Assembly: GCF_900115095.1 (NCBI RefSeq)
Contig: NZ_FOVH01000023.1
Location: 1 to 64,000, forward strand
Length of the DNA stretch: 64,000 nucleotides
Reading direction: 5' to 3'
Source: Actinomadura madurae
GTDB taxonomy: Bacteria; Actinomycetota; Actinomycetes; Streptosporangiales; Streptosporangiaceae
Both the position numbers and the translations under genes were made by a program. Below the pieces are notes generated by a model. It worked only from the letters and a program-made list of their open reading frames with translations. It searched no databases and was not told the origin of the DNA. How positions within the stretch are numbered: the first letter of the stretch is position 1; every line of letters starts with the position of its first letter. Below, piece by piece: positions 45,283 to 55,229 of this stretch.

Positions 45283-46563
45283 ATGAGTTCGAACTTCAGG
45301 GCCCCCAAGGGGGTCAGTGAATACGTCCCGCCGCGCGCGGACCTCTTCTACGCCATCCGGGAGGCGTTCGCCGAGCAGGCGAGGCTGGCCGGATACGGCT
45401 ATCTGGAACTGGCCGTGTTCGAGGACACCAACCTGTTCCGGCGCGGCGTCGGCGAGTCCACCGACGTGGTCTCCAAGGAGATGTACACGTTCGAGGACCG
45501 GGGCGGCCGGTCGCTGACGCTGCGGCCCGAGTTCACCGCCTCGGTGCTGCGGTCCGTCTTGGAGAACAACCTGCACAAGGGCGCCCTCCCGGTGAAGGTG
45601 TGGACGACCGGGGCGGCGTTCCGCGCCGAGCGCCCGCAGCAGGGCCGCTACCGCCAGTTCTACCAGCTCGACCTGGAGGCGATCGGCAGCGAGGACCCGC
45701 AGGTCGACGCCGAGACGATCGCGATCGCGTGGAACTGGTACCGGTCCCTCGGGCTGACGCGGGTGCGGCTGCTGCTGAACTCGCTGGGCTGCAAGGAGTG
45801 CCGTCCCGCCTACCGGGCCCTGCTGCAGGAGTTCCTGCGCGGCCTGGACCTGGACGACGACACCCGCGCCCGCGTCGAGATCAACCCGCTGCGGGTGCTG
45901 GACGACAAGCGCCCCAAGGTGCGCGAGCAGCTCGTCGGCGCCCCCCTGATGGCCGACCACCTGTGCCCGGCGTGCAAGGCGCACCACGACCGGGTCCGCG
46001 AGCTGCTCGCCGACCTCGGCATCGCCTGGGAGGACACGCCCACCCTCGTCCGCGGCCTGGACTACTACACCCGCACGACCTACGAGTTCGACCACCCGCT
46101 GCTCGGCGCCCAGTCCGGCATCGGCGGCGGCGGCCGGTACGACGGCCTGTCGGAGGACATCGGCGGCCCGCCGCTGCCCGGCATCGGGTTCGGGCTCGGC
46201 CTGGACCGCACGATCCTGGCCCTGGACGCCGAGTCGCAGGAGAACGGGGGCGTCGCGTTCGCCGCCAAGCCGCGCTGCGAGGCGTTCGGCGTCGCGCTCG
46301 GCGACGCCGCGGAACGGCGCATGTTCGGGCTCGTCGCCGGCCTGCGCCGCGCCGGGATCGCCGCCGACATGGCGTTCGGCGGCAAGAGGCTGAAGGGCGC
46401 CATGAAGGACGCGGACCGCTCGGGCGCCCGCTACGCCGTGATCCTCGGGGAGCGAGATATCGCGGACGGCGTCGCCCAGGTCAAGGACCTGGCCGAGGGC
46501 GAGCAGACCGCCGTCCCGCTCACCGACCTCATCACGACGTTGAAGGAAAGGCTCTCCAAATGA
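45283..46563 (+). CDS. hisS: Histidyl-tRNA synthetase
   Basis: Class II synthetase, 426 aa. Motif 2 (FRAERPQQGRYRQFYQLD, ~115-135), the His-specific loops LVRGLDYYTRTTYEF (~258) and GGGGRYDGL, and motif 3 GIGFGLGLDR are intact, with a C-terminal anticodon-binding domain. Its stop overlaps the aspS start as ATGA. hisS-aspS pairing is conserved in actinobacteria. Confidence 0.97.
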   Translation: MSSNFRAPKGVSEYVPPRADLFYAIREAFAEQARLAGYGYLELAVFEDTNLFRRGVGESTDVVSKEMYTFEDRGGRSLTLRPEFTASVLRSVLENNLHKGALPVKVWTTGAAFRAERPQQGRYRQFYQLDLEAIGSEDPQVDAETIAIAWNWYRSLGLTRVRLLLNSLGCKECRPAYRALLQEFLRGLDLDDDTRARVEINPLRVLDDKRPKVREQLVGAPLMADHLCPACKAHHDRVRELLADLGIAWEDTPTLVRGLDYYTRTTYEFDHPLLGAQSGIGGGGRYDGLSEDIGGPPLPGIGFGLGLDRTILALDAESQENGGVAFAAKPRCEAFGVALGDAAERRMFGLVAGLRRAGIAADMAFGGKRLKGAMKDADRSGARYAVILGERDIADGVAQVKDLAEGEQTAVPLTDLITTLKERLSK

Positions 46564-48320
46564 TCCGCACCCACGAGGCGGGCACGCTCCGCAAGGAGCA
46601 CGCCGGGCAGCAGGTCACGCTGGCCGGCTGGGTCGGCCGCCGCCGCGACCACGGCGGCGTCACGTTCATCGACCTGCGGGACGCGTCCGGCACCGCGCAG
46701 GTCGTCTTCCGGGAGGAGGACGCGGCGCACGACCTGCGCTCGGAGTTCTGCGTCAGGGTCGTCGGCGAGGTCCGCGTCCGGCCGGAGGGCAACGAGAACC
46801 CCGAGCTGCCCACCGGCGACATCGAGGTCGCCGCCGCCGAGATCGAGGTGCTGTCGGACGCGGCGCCGCTGCCGTTCCCCATCGAGGGCGACGTCAACGT
46901 CAACGAGGAGATCCGGCTCAAGTACCGGTACCTCGACCTGCGCCGCGAGGGCGTCGCGCGGGCGATCAAGGTCCGCTCGGAGGCGTCGTTCCTGACGCAC
47001 GAGGTGATGCGCGAGCACGGCTTCGTCAACGTCGAGACGCCCACCCTCACCCGGTCCACGCCGGAGGGCGCCCGCGACTTCCTCGTCCCCGTCCGGCTGA
47101 AGCCCGGCCACTGGTACGCCCTGCCGCAGTCCCCGCAGCTGTTCAAGCAGCTGCTGATGGTCGGCGGGCTGGAGCGCTACTACCAGATCGCCCGCTGCTA
47201 CCGGGACGAGGACTTCCGCGCCGACCGGCAGCCGGAGTTCACGCAGATCGACATCGAGATGTCGTTCGCCGGCCAGGACGACGTCCTGAACGTCGGCGAG
47301 GACCTGGTGGCGCGGCTGTGGCAGGAGCTCGCCGGGTATGAGATCCCCCGCCCGATCCCCCACATCACCTACGCCGAGGCGATGGCCAGGTACGGCTCCG
47401 ACAAGCCCGACCTGCGGTTCGGCACCGAGCTGACCGACATGACCGAGTACTTCTCCGGCACGTCGTTCCGCGTGTTCCAGGCCCCGTACGTCGGCGCGGT
47501 GGTCATGCCCGGCGGCGCGTCCCAGACCCGCAGGGAGCTGGACGGCTGGCAGGACTGGGCGAAGGCCCGCGGCGCCCGCGGCCTCGCCTACGTGCTCGTC
47601 CAGGAGGACGGGACGCTCGGCGGCCCGGTGGCCAAGAACCTGTCGGACGCCGAGAAGGAGGGCCTCGCCGCGAAGACCGGCGCGGCCCCGGGCGACGCGG
47701 TGTTCTTCGGCGCGGGCAAGCGGCACGCCACGCAGGAGCTGCTCGGCGCGGCCCGGCTGGAGATCGGCCGCCGCCGCGGCCTGATCGACGAGTCGGCGTG
47801 GAAGTTCGTGTGGGTCGTGGACGCGCCGATCTTCGAGCCGGTCGAGAACGACAAGGGCGAGCAGATCGGCTGGACGTCCGTCCACCACCCGTTCACGGCG
47901 CCGAAGCCGGAGTTCGCCGACACCTTCCAGGACGACCCGGGCGGCGCCCTCGCCGACGCCTACGACCTCGTCCTGAACGGCAACGAGATCGGCGGCGGCT
48001 CCATCCGTATCCACCGCGCGGAGATGCAGCAGCGCGTGTTCGACGTGCTCGGCCTGTCGAAGGAGGAGGCCGAGTCGAAGTTCGGGTTCCTGCTGGAGGC
48101 GTTCAAGTTCGGCCCGCCCCCGCACGGCGGCATCGCGTTCGGCTGGGACCGCGTCGTCATGCTGCTCGCCGGGCAGGAGTCGATCCGCGACGTGATCGCG
48201 TTCCCGAAGGCGGCCTCCGGCTACGACCCGCTGACCGCGGCGCCGACCCCGATCACCGCGCAGCAGCGCACCGAGGCCGGCGTCGACGTGGTCCCCGAGG
48301 ACGAGCCCGCCGGCACCTGA
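46560..48320 (+). CDS. aspS: Aspartyl-tRNA synthetase
   Basis: Class IIb synthetase, 586 aa. An N-terminal OB-fold anticodon-binding domain (~15-100), catalytic core with CYRDEDFRADRQPEFTQIDIE (motif 2), a bacterial GAD insertion domain (~285-410), and motif 3 GGIAFGWDRVVMLLAG. Whether it is discriminating or also charges tRNA-Asn depends on the genome having gatCAB and asnS; not visible here. ATG 46560 overlaps hisS. Confidence 0.97.
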   Translation: MIRTHEAGTLRKEHAGQQVTLAGWVGRRRDHGGVTFIDLRDASGTAQVVFREEDAAHDLRSEFCVRVVGEVRVRPEGNENPELPTGDIEVAAAEIEVLSDAAPLPFPIEGDVNVNEEIRLKYRYLDLRREGVARAIKVRSEASFLTHEVMREHGFVNVETPTLTRSTPEGARDFLVPVRLKPGHWYALPQSPQLFKQLLMVGGLERYYQIARCYRDEDFRADRQPEFTQIDIEMSFAGQDDVLNVGEDLVARLWQELAGYEIPRPIPHITYAEAMARYGSDKPDLRFGTELTDMTEYFSGTSFRVFQAPYVGAVVMPGGASQTRRELDGWQDWAKARGARGLAYVLVQEDGTLGGPVAKNLSDAEKEGLAAKTGAAPGDAVFFGAGKRHATQELLGAARLEIGRRRGLIDESAWKFVWVVDAPIFEPVENDKGEQIGWTSVHHPFTAPKPEFADTFQDDPGGALADAYDLVLNGNEIGGGSIRIHRAEMQQRVFDVLGLSKEEAESKFGFLLEAFKFGPPPHGGIAFGWDRVVMLLAGQESIRDVIAFPKAASGYDPLTAAPTPITAQQRTEAGVDVVPEDEPAGT

Positions 48321-48336
48321 CCGGAGCGCGAGGAGA

Positions 48337-48366
48337 GCGGCCGCCGGCTCCGGCGGCCGCTTTTCT
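48337..48366 (+). terminator. Intrinsic terminator after aspS
   Basis: A perfect 10-11-bp GC stem (GCGGCCGCCGG with partner, 3-nt loop CTC, 48337-48360) followed by TTTTCTA. It lies 17 nt past the aspS stop and immediately before the convergent rel gene, so it ends the hisS-aspS transcript. This is the most canonical plus-strand terminator in the window. Confidence 0.9.
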
Positions 48367-50875
48367 ACTGGGTGGCGCCGCTGGTCACCCGGTAGACGTC
48401 GTAGACGCCGTCGATCGACCGGACCGCCTTCAGGACGTGGCCGAGATGCTTCGGGTCGCCCATCTCGAAGGTGAAGCGGCTGACGGCGACGCGGTCGCGG
48501 GTGGTGGTGACCGACGCCGACAGGATGTTCACGTGCTGGTCCGACAGGACGCGCGTCACGTCCGACAGCAGCCGCGGCCGGTCGAGCGCCTCGACCTGGA
48601 TGGCGACGAGGAAGACCGAGTCCTCGCCCGGGGACCACTTGACGTCGATCAGCCGGTCCGGCTGCGACTTGAGGCTGGCGACGTTGGCGCAGTCGGTGCG
48701 GTGCACGGACACGCCGTGGCCGCGGGTCACGAACCCGACGATGCCGTCTCCCGGCACCGGGGTGCAGCAGCGCGACAGCCGGACCCACACGTCGGGATCG
48801 TCGGCGACGACGACGCCCGGGTCGCCGGCGGGCCGGCCGCGCTTGCGGCGGGTCGGCAGCGCGATCTCGGCGAGGTCCTCCTCGGCGCTCTCCACGCCGC
48901 CGAGGGCGTCCACCAGCCGCTGGACGACATGCTGCGCCGACACCTGGCTCTCGCCGACGGCCGCGTACAGCGACGACACGTCCGGGTAGCGCATGTCGCG
49001 GGCGAGGGCGAGCAGCGCCTCGCCCGACATCATCCGCTGGAGCGGCATGTTCTGCTTGCGCATCGCGCGGGCGATGGCGTCCTTGCCGGACTCGATCGCG
49101 GTGTCGCGGCGCTCCTTGGAGAACCAGTGCTTGATCTTGTTGCGGGCGCGGGCGCTCTTGACGAAGCCGAGCCAGTCGCGGCTCGGGCCGGCGTCCTGCG
49201 ACTTGGAGGTGAAGACCTCGACGGTGTCGCCGTTGTCGAGGGTCGATTCGAGGGGGACGAGGCGCCCGTTGACGCGGGCGCCGATACATCGGTGCCCGAC
49301 CTCGGTGTGGATCGCGTACGCGAAGTCGACGGGGGTCGCGCCCTGCGGCAGGGCGATCACGTCGCCCTTCGGGGTGAACACGAACACCTCGGAGACCGAC
49401 AGGTCGAAGCGCAGCGACTCCAGGAACTCGGCCGGGTCGGCGGTCTCCTTCTGCCAGTCGAGGAGCTGGCGGAGCCACTGCATGTCACCGGCCTTGCGGC
49501 CGCCGACCGTCTCCTCCTTGTACTTCCAGTGCGCGGCGACGCCGTACTCGGCCCGGCGGTGCATCCCCCAGGTGCGGATCTGCAGCTCGACGGGCTTGCC
49601 CTCGGGACCGATCACCGTCGTGTGCAGCGACTGGTACATGTTGAACTTCGGCATCGCGATGTAGTCCTTGAACCGGCCGGGGACCGGGTTCCACCGCGCG
49701 TGGATCGAGCCGAGGGCGGCGTAGCAGTCGCGGACGCTGTCGACGAGGACCCGGATGCCGACCAGGTCGTAGATGTCGTCGAAGGAGACGTCCCGCGCGA
49801 TCATCTTCTGGTAGATCGAGTAGTAGTGCTTCGGGCGCCCGGTGACGGTGGCCTTGATCCGCGCCTCGCGCAGGTCGGTCGAGACGTTCTCGATGACCTC
49901 CTGCAGGTACACGTCGCGGCGCGGGGCGCGCTCGGACACCAGCCGCGCGATCTCGTCGAACCGCTTGGGGTACATCGTGGCGAACGCGAGGTCCTCCAGC
50001 TCCCACTTCAGCGTGTTCATCCCGAGGCGGTGCGCGAGCGGCGCGAACACCTCCAGGGTCTCGCGGGCCTTCTTCTCCTGCTTGTGCCGCGGCATGTAGC
50101 GCAGCGTGCGCATGTTGTGCAGCCGGTCGCCGAGCTTGATCACCAGGACGCGGATGTCGCGGGACATCGCCACGACCATCTTGCGGACGGTCTCGGCCTC
50201 GGCGGCCTCCCCGTACTTGACCTTGTCCAGCTTGGTGACGCCGTCGACGAGCGCGGCGATCTCGTCGCCGAAGTCGGCGCTCAGCTGGTCGAGGGTGTAG
50301 GGGGTGTCCTCGACGGTGTCGTGCAGCAGCGCCGCGCACAGCGTCTCGGTGTTCATGCCGAGCTCGGCGAGGATGGTGGCGACCGCGAGGGGGTGCGTGA
50401 TGTACGGGTCGCCGCTCTTGCGCTTCTGGTGGCGGTGGTAGTGCGCGGCCACGTCGTAGGCGCGCTCGATCAGCCGGAGGTCCGCCTTCGGATGCGTGTT
50501 GCGGACCGTCTTGATCAGTGGTTCCAGTACCGGGTTCATAGCGGGGCCGCGCTGGGCGCCCAACCTGGCGAGCCTACGGCGCACCCGGGCGGCGGACGGC
50601 GGAATCGTGGCCGGCGTGGGCCTGGACGGGACGGCGGTCTCGGACGCGTCGTCGGCGTCCGCGGGAGTTCCTGCGGCTTCGGCGGGGGGAGGGTCGGTCC
50701 GGGGGGCCTGGGCGGGAGGAGCGGGGGTCTTGGACTCGGTCGCGGGCGGGGCGCTCGGCGGGCTCGCCGCGGCGGCCCGCTCGCCGGCTTCGGGCGGCCG
50801 GTCATCGCGCGGTGGCGCGCGCCGTTCGTCCGCGGCCGCCTTCACCGCGTCGGTCGATACCACCTCACCGGGCAC
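48365..50875 (-). CDS. relA: Bifunctional (p)ppGpp synthetase/hydrolase Rel
   Basis: Makes and degrades the stringent-response alarmone. HD hydrolase (HDTVEDT, ~175), synthetase (RFKDYIAMPKFNMYQSLHTT, ~360), TGS domain (FTPKGDVIALPQGATPVDFA), a zinc-finger/CC region (RCCTPVPGD, ~725) and ACT domain are intact, so both activities are expected. The N-terminus has ~110 residues rich in Pro/Ala/Ser before the core; a start at the internal Met of RGPAMNPVLEPL would remove it. 836 aa as drawn. Confidence 0.95.
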   Translation of the reverse strand: MPGEVVSTDAVKAAADERRAPPRDDRPPEAGERAAAASPPSAPPATESKTPAPPAQAPRTDPPPAEAAGTPADADDASETAVPSRPTPATIPPSAARVRRRLARLGAQRGPAMNPVLEPLIKTVRNTHPKADLRLIERAYDVAAHYHRHQKRKSGDPYITHPLAVATILAELGMNTETLCAALLHDTVEDTPYTLDQLSADFGDEIAALVDGVTKLDKVKYGEAAEAETVRKMVVAMSRDIRVLVIKLGDRLHNMRTLRYMPRHKQEKKARETLEVFAPLAHRLGMNTLKWELEDLAFATMYPKRFDEIARLVSERAPRRDVYLQEVIENVSTDLREARIKATVTGRPKHYYSIYQKMIARDVSFDDIYDLVGIRVLVDSVRDCYAALGSIHARWNPVPGRFKDYIAMPKFNMYQSLHTTVIGPEGKPVELQIRTWGMHRRAEYGVAAHWKYKEETVGGRKAGDMQWLRQLLDWQKETADPAEFLESLRFDLSVSEVFVFTPKGDVIALPQGATPVDFAYAIHTEVGHRCIGARVNGRLVPLESTLDNGDTVEVFTSKSQDAGPSRDWLGFVKSARARNKIKHWFSKERRDTAIESGKDAIARAMRKQNMPLQRMMSGEALLALARDMRYPDVSSLYAAVGESQVSAQHVVQRLVDALGGVESAEEDLAEIALPTRRKRGRPAGDPGVVVADDPDVWVRLSRCCTPVPGDGIVGFVTRGHGVSVHRTDCANVASLKSQPDRLIDVKWSPGEDSVFLVAIQVEALDRPRLLSDVTRVLSDQHVNILSASVTTTRDRVAVSRFTFEMGDPKHLGHVLKAVRSIDGVYDVYRVTSGATQ

Positions 50876-50980
50876 TCAGCCTCCCTGATCGCTTGGACGC
50901 CGTGTGCTGCCCGCCCCGCGGGTCGCGCCCGTCCCCACCGGACCCCTGATGGCGCCAGTGTATCCGGCACCTATTTCGTA

Positions 50981-51505
50981 CTAGACCGTAACCAGGGAAT
51001 GGACGTCCAGATTCCCCAGTTTGTCGCGCCCGTGCAGGAACGACAGTTCGAGGAGGACCGACAGCCCGACGACGTCACCGCCGCCGCGGCGGACGAGGTC
51101 GGCGGCAGCCCTGGCCGTCCCTCCGGTGGCCAGGACGTCGTCGACGATCAGCACACGGTCGCCGGGGTCGAGCGCGTCGAGGTGCATCTCGATCGTCTCG
51201 GTCCCGTACTCGAGATCATAGGTCTCACCGTCCGTCGCCGCGGGCAGTTTCCCCTTCTTGCGCACCGGCACGAAGCCGGCGCCGAAGTGGTAGGCGACGG
51301 GGGCGGCGAGGATGAACCCGCGCGCCTCGATCCCGACGATCTTGTCGATGGTGCCGCGGCCGTGGTGGTTGACGACCGCGTCGACCACCCCGGCGAACGC
51401 GACATGGTCGGCCAGCAGGGGCGTGATGTCCTTGAAGACCACTCCCGGCTTGGGGTAGTCGGGGATGTCGCGGATCCGCTCCTGGATCAGCTTGCCGAGG
51501 TCCAC
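50981..51505 (-). CDS. apt: Adenine phosphoribosyltransferase
   Basis: Purine salvage: adenine plus PRPP to AMP. 174 aa with the PRPP-binding motif VLIVDDVLATGGTA (~115) and the YPKPGVVFKDITPLLAD N-terminus typical of Apt. GTG start. Between secF and rel on the same strand, a conserved order (secDF-apt-rel). Confidence 0.95.
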   Translation of the reverse strand: MDLGKLIQERIRDIPDYPKPGVVFKDITPLLADHVAFAGVVDAVVNHHGRGTIDKIVGIEARGFILAAPVAYHFGAGFVPVRKKGKLPAATDGETYDLEYGTETIEMHLDALDPGDRVLIVDDVLATGGTARAAADLVRRGGGDVVGLSVLLELSFLHGRDKLGNLDVHSLVTV

Positions 51506-51522
51506 GTCCGAGTGTCTCCCGC

Positions 51523-52701
51523 CTACTTGCCGCCGCGGCGCTGCTGCCGGGTGCCGCGTTTCGGTTGCTGCCGCGTCCCGGTCTGCACGACCTTCCGCAC
51601 GGTGACGGTGCTCCGGACGTCCGGGGCCGCGTCGGCGTCACCGGACGGCGCGCCGTCCGGTGTGTCCTCCGGCGCGTCGTCGGACGCGTCGCCGGCCCCG
51701 CGGGCGCCGGTCTTCACCTTCAGCGTCTTGGCCTGCCGCTTCGCGCTCTGCTCCCGCCGGGCGATGTTCTCCCGGATCTGCTTGAACTTCGGCTCGCGCT
51801 CCTTGAACTGGACGAGCAGCGGGGTCGCCACGCAGATCGAGGAGTACGTACCGACGATCATGCCGACGAACAGGGCGAGCGACAGGTCCTTGAGCGTGCC
51901 CGCGCCGAACAGCGTGGTGCCGATGAACAGGATCGCGCCGACCGGCAGGATCGCGACCAGCGAGGTGTTCAGCGACCGGACCAGGGTGCTGCTGAGCGCC
52001 TGGTTGGCGGCCTCGCTGTAGGTCGTCTTGGAGGTCGCGGTGAGCGGTTTGGTGACCTCCTTGATCATGTCGAAGACGACGACCGCGTCGTACAGCGAGT
52101 AGCCGAGGATGGTCAGGAAGCCGAGCAGCGTGGCCGGGGTGACCTCGAAGCCGGACCAGGCGTAGACGCCCGCCGTGATCACCAGGTCGTGGACGAGCGC
52201 GACGACCGCGGCCACGGCCATCCGCCACTCGAACGCCACCGACAGGTAGCCGATGATCAAGATCATGAAGACGAGCAGCGCCTGCCACGCCTTCTTCTGG
52301 ATCTGGCCGCCCCACGAGGCGCCGACGACCTGGGTGCTGACCTTGTCCGCCGAGACGTTCAGCTCCTCGGCGACGGTCGACTTGACCTTGGTGACCTCCG
52401 TGGAGGAGAGGCTCTCGGTCGTCACCCGCCAGTCGCCGCCCGCCTTCTGCACGATGATCTGGTGGACGCCGCCCTCGGCGACGGCACCGCGCACCTGCTC
52501 GATCGAGGCGCTCGGCGCCTTGAAGGTGAAGACGGAGCCGCCCTTGAACTCCACGCCGAAGTTGAGACCCTGGACGAGCAGGCCGGCGATCGAGAGCGCC
52601 AGCAGCAGCCCGGAGATCGAGTACCAGACCTTCGGCCGGCCGACGATGTCGGCGCTGATCTCGCCCCGGTAGATCCGGGAGATGACCGCACGCGATCCCA
52701 T
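51523..52701 (-). CDS. secF: Protein-export membrane protein SecF
   Basis: Accessory subunit of Sec translocase that uses the proton gradient to pull secreted proteins out. 392 aa, six expected membrane helices; GVEFKGGSVFTF is the N-terminal SecF signature and GYSLYDAVVVFDMIKE the conserved helix block. The ~85-residue C-terminal tail is highly charged (Ala/Asp/Lys rich). The start lies 2 nt downstream of the secD stop. Confidence 0.96.
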   Translation of the reverse strand: MGSRAVISRIYRGEISADIVGRPKVWYSISGLLLALSIAGLLVQGLNFGVEFKGGSVFTFKAPSASIEQVRGAVAEGGVHQIIVQKAGGDWRVTTESLSSTEVTKVKSTVAEELNVSADKVSTQVVGASWGGQIQKKAWQALLVFMILIIGYLSVAFEWRMAVAAVVALVHDLVITAGVYAWSGFEVTPATLLGFLTILGYSLYDAVVVFDMIKEVTKPLTATSKTTYSEAANQALSSTLVRSLNTSLVAILPVGAILFIGTTLFGAGTLKDLSLALFVGMIVGTYSSICVATPLLVQFKEREPKFKQIRENIARREQSAKRQAKTLKVKTGARGAGDASDDAPEDTPDGAPSGDADAAPDVRSTVTVRKVVQTGTRQQPKRGTRQQRRGGK

Positions 52702-52703
52702 GC

Positions 52704-54503
52704 TCAGGCCTCCTGGCTCGTCTTGCGGGCGGTCGCGGCGGGCGTGCCCTGCCCGGCCTTGTGCAGGCGGGTCGGGTCGAGCCCGGACAGCGGATGCCCC
52801 CGCCCGAAGAACTTCGTCCGCGACAGCAGCGCGACCAGCGGCTTGGTGAAGAAGAACACCACCACGACGTCGATGAGCGTGGTGAGGCCCATCGCGAACG
52901 CGAACCCGGCCACGCCGCCGACCGCGAGGAAGTACAGCACCAGCGCGGCGAGGAAGGTGACGGCGTCGGCGACGAGGATGGTGCGCCGCGCCCGTTTCCA
53001 GGCGTTCTCGACCGACGAGCGCAGCTTGCGGCCGGCTCTCAGCTCGTCCCGCAGCCGCTCGAAGTAGACGATGAACGAGTCCGCGGTGATGCCGATGGAG
53101 ACGATCAGGCCGATGATGTGCGGCAGCGAGAGCCGGAAGCCCATCCCCTCACCGAGGATCACCACCGACAGGTAGGTGACGGCCGACGCCACGACCAGGC
53201 TGGACACCGCGACCAGGCCGAGGCCCCGGTAGTAGAACATGCAGTACAGCACCACCAGGCCGAGGCCGATCGCGCCCGCGATCAGGCCGCCGGTCAGCTG
53301 GTCGGAGCCCAGCGTGGACGACACCTCGTCGATGGAGCTCTGCGTGAACTCCAGCGGCAGCGCACCGTACTTGAGCACGTTGGCGAGGTCGGTGGCGTAC
53401 TGCTGGTCGAAGCTGTCGGGCGGGCCGTCGATGCTGGCGGTGCCGCCGGTGATCGGGCCCTCCCGGATCGAGGGCGCCGAGACGACCTGGCCGTCCAGGA
53501 TGATCGCGACCTGCGCCCGCGGGGAGGACGGGTCCTGCTGGTAGGCCGCGGACGCGTCGGTGGTGACCGCCCCGAACTGGCGGGCGCCCTTGCCGTCGAA
53601 CTTCAGCGAGACCGACCAGCTGGCCTGGCCCTGCGAGGCGTCCGGCGGCATCGCGGCGGCCTCGTCGACGTTCTCGCCCAGCACCCGGACCGGACCGAGG
53701 ATGTACTTGGCGACCTGGTCGCTCTCCTCGTCCTGGTCGCAGGCGGCGACGAACTTGCGGTTCGGGTCGTTGGCGCCGGGGGCGCGCCGGTCGCCGCCGT
53801 AGCAGTCGAGCGCCTCGAACTGCTTGATGACGGCCTTGTCCGTCACGCCGGGGTAGTCCTGCGCGGGGGGCGCCGGCTGCCCGGACGGCTGGCCGAGCGG
53901 CGACGACGCCGACGGCGAGGGCGACGGGGTCCCCGTGCCGGACGGGGAGGGGGTCGGGGCGGTCAGGGCGCCCGACAGGGCCCGGCCGCGCGGCGTGGAC
54001 GACGGCGACCCGGACGGGGAGGCCGACGCGGACGGCGACGGGCTCTTGCCCTCGTCCTTCCCGCCCTGGCCCTTCGTGGACGGGCTCGCGGACGGCGACG
54101 GCGCGCCCCCGGCGGACGGGCGCCCGTCGGCCACCGCGAACACCTGGCGGAACTGCAGCTTCGCCGTCGTGCCGATCAGGTTGACGACGCGGCCCTGCCC
54201 CTCACCGGGGACGTTCACCACGATGTTGTTGCTGCCCTGCTTGGTGACCTCGGCGTCGGACACCCCCAGGCCGTTGACGCGCTGCGTCATGATCTTGACG
54301 GCCTGGTCCATCTGCTCGGCCGGGGGGTTCTTGCCGTTCGACGTCTTGGCCGTGAGGGTCACGGTCGTCCCGCCGGCGAGGTCGAGACCGAGTTTCGGGG
54401 TCTTCTGCCCCTGCCAGACCGCGAGTCCCGCCAGGACCGCCATGACCGCGAACAGCGCGAGGAGCGTGCGCCCCGGCTTGGGAGCGTTGTTGGGCGGAGC
54501 CAC
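52704..54503 (-). CDS. secD: Protein-export membrane protein SecD
   Basis: Partner of SecF, 599 aa. N-terminal membrane helix, LGLDLAGGTTVTL block, periplasmic P1 domain, and five C-terminal helices with GIGLGLVVLYCMFYYRGLGL-type sequence. An unusual Ser/Pro/Gly low-complexity insertion (~125-215) lies in the periplasmic region. GTG start. Gene order yajC-secD-secF is conserved. Confidence 0.95.
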   Translation of the reverse strand: MAPPNNAPKPGRTLLALFAVMAVLAGLAVWQGQKTPKLGLDLAGGTTVTLTAKTSNGKNPPAEQMDQAVKIMTQRVNGLGVSDAEVTKQGSNNIVVNVPGEGQGRVVNLIGTTAKLQFRQVFAVADGRPSAGGAPSPSASPSTKGQGGKDEGKSPSPSASASPSGSPSSTPRGRALSGALTAPTPSPSGTGTPSPSPSASSPLGQPSGQPAPPAQDYPGVTDKAVIKQFEALDCYGGDRRAPGANDPNRKFVAACDQDEESDQVAKYILGPVRVLGENVDEAAAMPPDASQGQASWSVSLKFDGKGARQFGAVTTDASAAYQQDPSSPRAQVAIILDGQVVSAPSIREGPITGGTASIDGPPDSFDQQYATDLANVLKYGALPLEFTQSSIDEVSSTLGSDQLTGGLIAGAIGLGLVVLYCMFYYRGLGLVAVSSLVVASAVTYLSVVILGEGMGFRLSLPHIIGLIVSIGITADSFIVYFERLRDELRAGRKLRSSVENAWKRARRTILVADAVTFLAALVLYFLAVGGVAGFAFAMGLTTLIDVVVVFFFTKPLVALLSRTKFFGRGHPLSGLDPTRLHKAGQGTPAATARKTSQEA

Positions 54504-54545
54504 TTGTCGTCGTACTTCCCGTCTTTGTCGTCGCCGTGGGGAGGG

Positions 54546-55052
54546 TCAGGCGGTCTTGTCCGCCTTGACCTTCGCCTTCCCCTTCGGCTTGGACTCGGGC
54601 TCGCCGTCCTCGTCCTCGGTCTCCGCCGCCTCGTCGGCCGCGCCGTCCTTGGACAGGTCGACCTCGGACCCGTCCTTGTCCAGGTCGACGCCCTCGCCGT
54701 CCTCGTCCCGGTCGTCGTCCTCCTCGTCGAGCTCGTCGTCGAGGTCCTCGGGCTCCTCGTCCTTGAGGACCTGCATGACGGCCTGCTTGACGAAGCGGAC
54801 CTCCACGCCGTCGGCGATCTCCAGCACGAGGCCGTCGTCGTCGACCTCCACCACGGTGGCGCGGATGCCGCTGGTCGTCAGGACGCGGGCCCCCGGCTCC
54901 ATGGCGTTCTGCATCTGCATCTGCTCTTTCCGGCGCTTGCTCTGCGGCCGGATCAGCAGAAAGTAGAAGACCAGGGGAACGGCGAGGAGGAGGAGCAGGT
55001 TGAATGCCCCGCTGCCGCCCGCGCTCTCCGCGAGAATCATTTCGCTGCCCAT
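54546..55052 (-). CDS. yajC: Preprotein translocase subunit YajC
   Basis: 168 aa with one membrane helix (~16-38; LLLLLAVPLVFYFLLIRPQ), the YajC core GARVLTTSGIRATVVEVDDDG, and an unusually long acidic C-terminus (~75 residues, mostly Asp/Glu with Lys) that is absent from short YajC proteins. It binds SecDF. ATG at 55052 or, four codons later, ATG at 55040; the ribosome site is weak for both. Confidence 0.93.
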   Translation of the reverse strand: MGSEMILAESAGGSGAFNLLLLLAVPLVFYFLLIRPQSKRRKEQMQMQNAMEPGARVLTTSGIRATVVEVDDDGLVLEIADGVEVRFVKQAVMQVLKDEEPEDLDDELDEEDDDRDEDGEGVDLDKDGSEVDLSKDGAADEAAETEDEDGEPESKPKGKAKVKADKTA

Positions 55053-55229
55053 TACCGGGGCGTCCTTCCGATGTCGATTGCCCAGCCTGTGACCGGACCG
55101 GTCACGTTCACGGGACCGCCGGCTGGAGACGGTGAACCAAGTCCCGGAGTCTAGAGAGTACGCCAGACACCGGCAACGACGTGACGATCGGCGACGCCGG
55201 GAAGTTCCCAACCCGTTACCGGATGATCA

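Noticed and set aside
47798..52021. Very long plus-strand open frame of ~1400 codons
   Set aside because: Antisense to rel, apt, secF and partly to aspS in another frame. The composition is repetitive and shows no domain.
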